From contig JABDDW010000060.1 in assembly GCA_013287405.1 (NCBI GenBank), positions 1 to 9,386 on the forward strand: a DNA stretch of 9,386 nt. The letters run 5' to 3'. A program made the position numbers and the translations under genes. Origin of the DNA: Deltaproteobacteria bacterium. Lineage in GTDB: Bacteria; Bdellovibrionota; Bdellovibrionia; JABDDW01. The notes below the pieces were generated by a model. The model was not told the DNA's origin. It did no database searches and worked only from the letters and a program-made list of their open reading frames with translations. Positions 6,823 through 9,386 of this stretch are shown piece after piece; the stretch's first letter is position 1; each line of letters opens with the position of its first letter.

Positions 6823-6829
6823 ATTAAAA

Positions 6830-8059
6830 TTGAAGCTTGTTTGGTCACTTGTAAGTTTACTCTTAATTCTCTGCGGCTGTATCAAATACTCGGTACAAGG
6901 CACGGTACCTCCTTTTTTTCTGACCACTGATTATTCTAATAACAGGGTTTTAATTTGGAATGGCTTTCCAATGGGTTTTGGGCAAGCTTCAAATATTGTT
7001 CTGGGTCAACCCGATATGGTTTCTACGGCGGTTAATAATACCCCTGGAAACCCTGGGGCAGTGAGCGCTCGGAGCCTGAATCAACCTCTTGCCATGACAA
7101 GTGACAGCGGAAGACTATTTCTAGTAGATGTTTCTAATAATCGTGTTCTCATTTGGAACGCTATACCGTCGACAAATCAGCAGCCTGCGGATCTTGTGTT
7201 AGGTCAACCCGACATGGTTTCAAGTCTCGCTAATAATGGTGGCCTCAGTGCGAGTTCAATGAACGCCCCCCATGGAGTTTCAGTTTGCGGTCCAAAACTC
7301 TTTGTGGCAGATGATTCCAATAATCGGATACTTGTTTGGAATTCTATTCCAACAACAAATGATCAGCCGGCCGACTTTGTTTTAGGTCAGCCTACTATGA
7401 CCTCTAACACCATTAATAACGGAGGCTTAAGTGCCCATAGCCTAAATGCTCCTTCAGGAGTTTTTTGTGATGGGACAAGGTTATATGTTGCCGATTACAG
7501 CAACAATCGAGTTTTGGTATGGAATAGTTTGCCGAATGCGAACAACCAATCGGCTCAAATAGTGCTGGGTCAGCCCGATTTCGCCCATAACGGCTTTAAT
7601 ACAGGTGGAATCAGTGCTGCCACATTTCACGCTCCCATTAGGATGTATGTCAAGGGCCAAACTCTCATTGTTGCTGATATTGGGAACAATAGAGTCTCAA
7701 TTTGGAATTCCATCCCCACCACCACAGGCAAGGCTGCTGATATTGTTTTGGGGCAACCCAATTCCACAACAAGCACCACAAACACTGGCGGAGAATCGGC
7801 ATCTACAATGAGCGCTCCCCAAGATGTTTTTTATGACGGTCAGTCCCTTTACGTTACCGATTGGCTCAATATTCGTATTCTTATTTGGATCAATTTTCCT
7901 ACTATTACCGGCCAAGCAGCGGATTACGTTTTAGGTCAGCCCAATATGACATCAAGTACTAATAACTACGGAGGCATTTCTGCAAACTCCCTTTCTGGTC
8001 CCATTAGTATTTACACAGACAGGGGCACTCCAGGCCTGATCCAAAACGGAGGTTATTAA
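6830..8059 (+). CDS. NHL-repeat beta-propeller lipoprotein, six 61-residue repeats
   Basis: This 409-residue protein has a short lipoprotein signal (hydrophobic 3-14, then LCGC with the lipidated Cys at 17). Ile and Lys follow, not Asp, which by the E. coli rule predicts outer-membrane sorting. The rest is six NHL-type repeats. Each has D-x-(S/G)-N-N-R-(V/I)-x-(I/V)-W-N with Asp at 34, 100, 161, 222, 283 and 344, and VLGQP ending at 61, 127, 188, 249, 310 and 371. A loop containing NNGG(I/L)SA and then (N/S)AP leads into the next unit. The last NNRV copy has decayed to NIRI. The chain starts in mid-blade (FFLTTD) and ends with the complementary strand (GPISIYTD), so the ends probably close one blade. 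The ligand and role are unknown; NHL propellers usually bind proteins, sugars or RNA. TTG is the only usable start, because TAG at 6794 blocks the frame upstream. No Shine-Dalgarno is present. Confidence 0.88.
   Translation: MKLVWSLVSLLLILCGCIKYSVQGTVPPFFLTTDYSNNRVLIWNGFPMGFGQASNIVLGQPDMVSTAVNNTPGNPGAVSARSLNQPLAMTSDSGRLFLVDVSNNRVLIWNAIPSTNQQPADLVLGQPDMVSSLANNGGLSASSMNAPHGVSVCGPKLFVADDSNNRILVWNSIPTTNDQPADFVLGQPTMTSNTINNGGLSAHSLNAPSGVFCDGTRLYVADYSNNRVLVWNSLPNANNQSAQIVLGQPDFAHNGFNTGGISAATFHAPIRMYVKGQTLIVADIGNNRVSIWNSIPTTTGKAADIVLGQPNSTTSTTNTGGESASTMSAPQDVFYDGQSLYVTDWLNIRILIWINFPTITGQAADYVLGQPNMTSSTNNYGGISANSLSGPISIYTDRGTPGLIQNGGY
6929..8020 (+). repeat. Tandem repeat array of about 183 bp inside the NHL gene
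   Basis: The six propeller units repeat every 183 bases (198 for the first step, which carries a five-residue insertion). Units agree strongly in protein but differ at many synonymous sites; for example the NNR and VLGQP codons vary between copies. This indicates an old array kept by selection on the protein and not a recent slippage expansion. Confidence 0.75.
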
Positions 8060-9021
8060 AAACTTCGATTAAGGATGGTGCCTGCGGATTGCGGGGATTT
8101 GCTTGTAAGTCCAGCTGCGAGTGCTCGGATATGACGGTCGTCGGTGCCGCAGCAGCCAGAAATAACCTTTAGATTATACTCGCGGTAGATAGCAAGAAGT
8201 TCCTTAGCGAAAACCTCTGGATCCTCGGAATGGAGTTCAACGGCTCCGTCTAACTCCTCCGGTGAGAGGGCGCAAGTATTGGCTTTAAATCCTAGCACTC
8301 TATTGAGTGCCTTGTTTTTTTTGAATCGAAGTTGGGTCATAGCTTTTTGGAAAATCGAGGGGTGCACACAATTCACCATATAGAATAACGGCTTATTCAC
8401 AGTCGATGAATCTATTGTTGCAATAGCCTTATCCAAAGGAGATCCGTCTAACAAATTCCCGTTGGGGCGGATGACAAAGCTGAGGACATAAGGCAAACCA
8501 TATTTTCCCATCGCTCTTGCAATGCCCGTGGCTTCGGATAAAGCGGGAAGAGTCGATCCGTACAGAAAATCAACACCAGCCTCGGTCAGAGATTTTGCTT
8601 GGAAGTCATGAACTTCTTCGGCTTCTACTGCAGTCAGAGCTTCTTTTGCCTTGTAGGCGTCGCCGACACATCCCATTAGCCCTCCAACAACAACTTTAGA
8701 AAAAGGAGATGCCAATTTTTTTAAAAAAGTGACGCAATCAAAATTAATATTCTCGTTTTTGAATTTTGTTTCTTGAAGACGAGGCTTATTGGTCCTCCAG
8801 GTATTTGTGAAGGTGAGCATTGGAATCTGAAAGTCTTTAGAGATTTTATAGTATTGAAGATATCTTTGCTCCAAGATTCTCCGCTGAACCTCGTCATATA
8901 TAAGCGGCCCATGGGCGAGGACAGGATGTAACTTGACCTGAGGGTCTCTTCTAAGACCCTCAAACATAGAGCCTTCCGTAATTATGGGTTTATTTTCCTT
9001 TAGGAGAGTTAAGAGGTTCAT
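8056..9021 (-). CDS. Homocysteine S-methyltransferase-family protein
   Basis: This 321-residue cytosolic protein has the zinc- and thiol-binding barrel of the homocysteine/betaine S-methyltransferase family. From the ATG at 9021, the zinc Cys ligands are Cys218 in VNCVHP and Cys290-Cys291 in SGCCGTDDRHI. The core also shows ANTCALSPEELDG near 247-259 and AGVDFLYGSTLPALSEA near 148-164. The usual N-terminal DGGMGTEL motif is replaced by TEGSMFEGLRRDP near 15-27. It resembles single-domain MmuM/YitJ-like enzymes and has no B12 or folate domain, so it is not a full MetH. The acceptor is probably homocysteine; the methyl donor (S-methylmethionine, SAM or another) cannot be told. An upstream in-frame TTG at 9033 would add four residues; ATG is preferred. 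No Shine-Dalgarno is present. Its TAA overlaps the TAA of the convergent NHL gene. Confidence 0.88.
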   Translation of the reverse strand: MNLLTLLKENKPIITEGSMFEGLRRDPQVKLHPVLAHGPLIYDEVQRRILEQRYLQYYKISKDFQIPMLTFTNTWRTNKPRLQETKFKNENINFDCVTFLKKLASPFSKVVVGGLMGCVGDAYKAKEALTAVEAEEVHDFQAKSLTEAGVDFLYGSTLPALSEATGIARAMGKYGLPYVLSFVIRPNGNLLDGSPLDKAIATIDSSTVNKPLFYMVNCVHPSIFQKAMTQLRFKKNKALNRVLGFKANTCALSPEELDGAVELHSEDPEVFAKELLAIYREYNLKVISGCCGTDDRHIRALAAGLTSKSPQSAGTILNRSF

Positions 9022-9301
9022 ATTGAAAGTCAATCACGAGACGGTGGGTATGGTCAATGTTCCCGAACACCAAAAATGAATGGGGTCATCTTTGTTCCTA
9101 CTAAATAAAAATAGAGAAATTATTTGCGACGAACGTTGCGGCTATAAAGCCTCTGCCTTTCAAATTAGTACACTATTTTACGTTCTGGATGAAAAGTGAA
9201 GGTTGGTTGATTAAGTGGGTGAGATACTTTTGTTGGGGAGCCGGGTGGGTGTTGGAGCTTTGCGTTTGGACGGGTGGCGATTTGGGGTTTGTTCGGAGTG
9301 A
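9022..9301. other. Gene-poor region with a strongly G-rich, C-poor segment
   Basis: No convincing gene is seen. The left part holds the upstream region of the methyltransferase gene and an AT-rich stretch near 9101-9125 with a small AAATAA/TTATTT inverted repeat. Within 9191-9310 the plus strand has 53 G but only 8 C in 120 bases, with GGG runs clustered at 9235-9249. A 43-codon reading frame starting at ATG 9189 and ending at TAA 9318-9320 is Trp- and Gly-rich, lacks a Shine-Dalgarno, and looks like a product of the composition. Decayed coding sequence is one explanation for the region. Confidence 0.5.
9052..9057 (-). promoter_or_regulatory. TTGACC -35-like box upstream of the methyltransferase gene
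   Basis: TTGACC on the minus strand begins 36 bases before the ATG at 9021, as for phhA and (35 bases) yciH. The -10 position holds only poor matches (ATTGAC or TTGACT), so a promoter is less certain here than at the other two genes. Confidence 0.3.
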
Positions 9302-9386
9302 GAAGGTGTTAAACCTCTAACAAAGACCAAATCAGAAGTTCGGATTGTTGTTGAAAATGAAACTCTGGAAAAGCTTGAGAAGCTCA
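9302..9386 (+). pseudogene. Possible fragment of an HNH-endonuclease-like gene running off the right edge
   Basis: After a TGA at 9299-9301, the frame reads EGVKPLTKTKSEV and then RIVVENETLEKLEKL to the window end. The pattern of a short beta strand followed by an amphipathic Leu/Lys/Glu helix recalls the middle segment of DUF222-type HNH endonucleases, which are multi-copy in some bacteria. No ATG, GTG or TTG is available in this frame after the TGA, and the preceding bases do not encode the expected N-terminal region in this frame. This suggests a 5'-truncated or frameshifted copy. The identification is tentative because only 28 codons are visible. The ATG at 9357 is in another frame. Confidence 0.28.

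Noticed and set aside
6673..6829. Known structured RNA (tmRNA, RNase P RNA, SRP RNA, common riboswitches) in the speA downstream gap
   Set aside because: I looked for their conserved core sequences and found none; only the inverted repeat is supported.
9140..9151. GGCT-ATAA-AGCC hairpin
   Set aside because: A four-pair stem with no T-tract is expected by chance and is too weak to call a terminator or operator.
9189..9320. 43-codon Trp/Gly-rich reading frame
   Set aside because: No Shine-Dalgarno, no recognisable motif, and the amino-acid mix follows from the G/T-rich composition of the stretch.

Overview
The window comes from a bacterium with a two-membrane envelope and a compact genome. 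By eye the base composition is moderate, with GC probably in the mid-40s percent. The envelope type is inferred from Sec signal peptides, a YceI protein and a probable outer-membrane lipoprotein. The gene mix suggests a Bdellovibrionota or 'Deltaproteobacteria'-like lineage: a YciH/SUI1 factor with a zinc-knuckle-like cysteine cluster, a biosynthetic SpeA, a monomeric phenylalanine hydroxylase, a POT peptide transporter, a secreted Cys-repeat protein and an NHL-propeller lipoprotein. This placement is inference; there is no rRNA in the window to confirm it. I see no tRNA, CRISPR array, insertion sequence or phage gene.

Layout, left to right: the 3' part of a subtilisin-family protease (+) runs off the left edge and converges on a YciH/SUI1 translation factor (-). 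That factor is divergent from a POT-family oligopeptide:H+ symporter (+). The symporter is followed after 14 bases by a small secreted Cys-repeat protein (+), which converges on a YceI-family periplasmic protein (-). Next comes phenylalanine 4-monooxygenase phhA (-), divergent from biosynthetic arginine decarboxylase speA (+). A 157-base gap with a long inverted repeat leads to a six-bladed NHL-repeat lipoprotein (+), which converges on a homocysteine S-methyltransferase-family protein (-). Their stop codons share one TTAA. The last 365 bases are mostly non-coding and very G-rich and C-poor on + near 9191-9310. They end in an in-frame stretch that may be a fragment of another gene.

The genes do not form one pathway. 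The recognisable themes are amino-acid and peptide metabolism (protease, peptide import, Phe to Tyr, Arg to agmatine, methyl transfer) and envelope proteins. The only likely co-transcribed pairs are transporter plus Cys-repeat protein and, more weakly, phhA plus the YceI gene.

The most interesting signal is regulatory. Five genes (yciH, phhA, speA, the NHL lipoprotein and the methyltransferase) have no convincing Shine-Dalgarno sequence. In four of them a TTGACC or TAGACA box lies 35-36 bases before the start codon, where a sigma70 -35 element would sit if transcription began at the start codon itself. speA instead has an extended -10 ending 8 bases before its GTG. This points to leaderless mRNAs. 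In contrast, the transporter, the Cys-repeat gene and the YceI gene have clear Shine-Dalgarno sequences.
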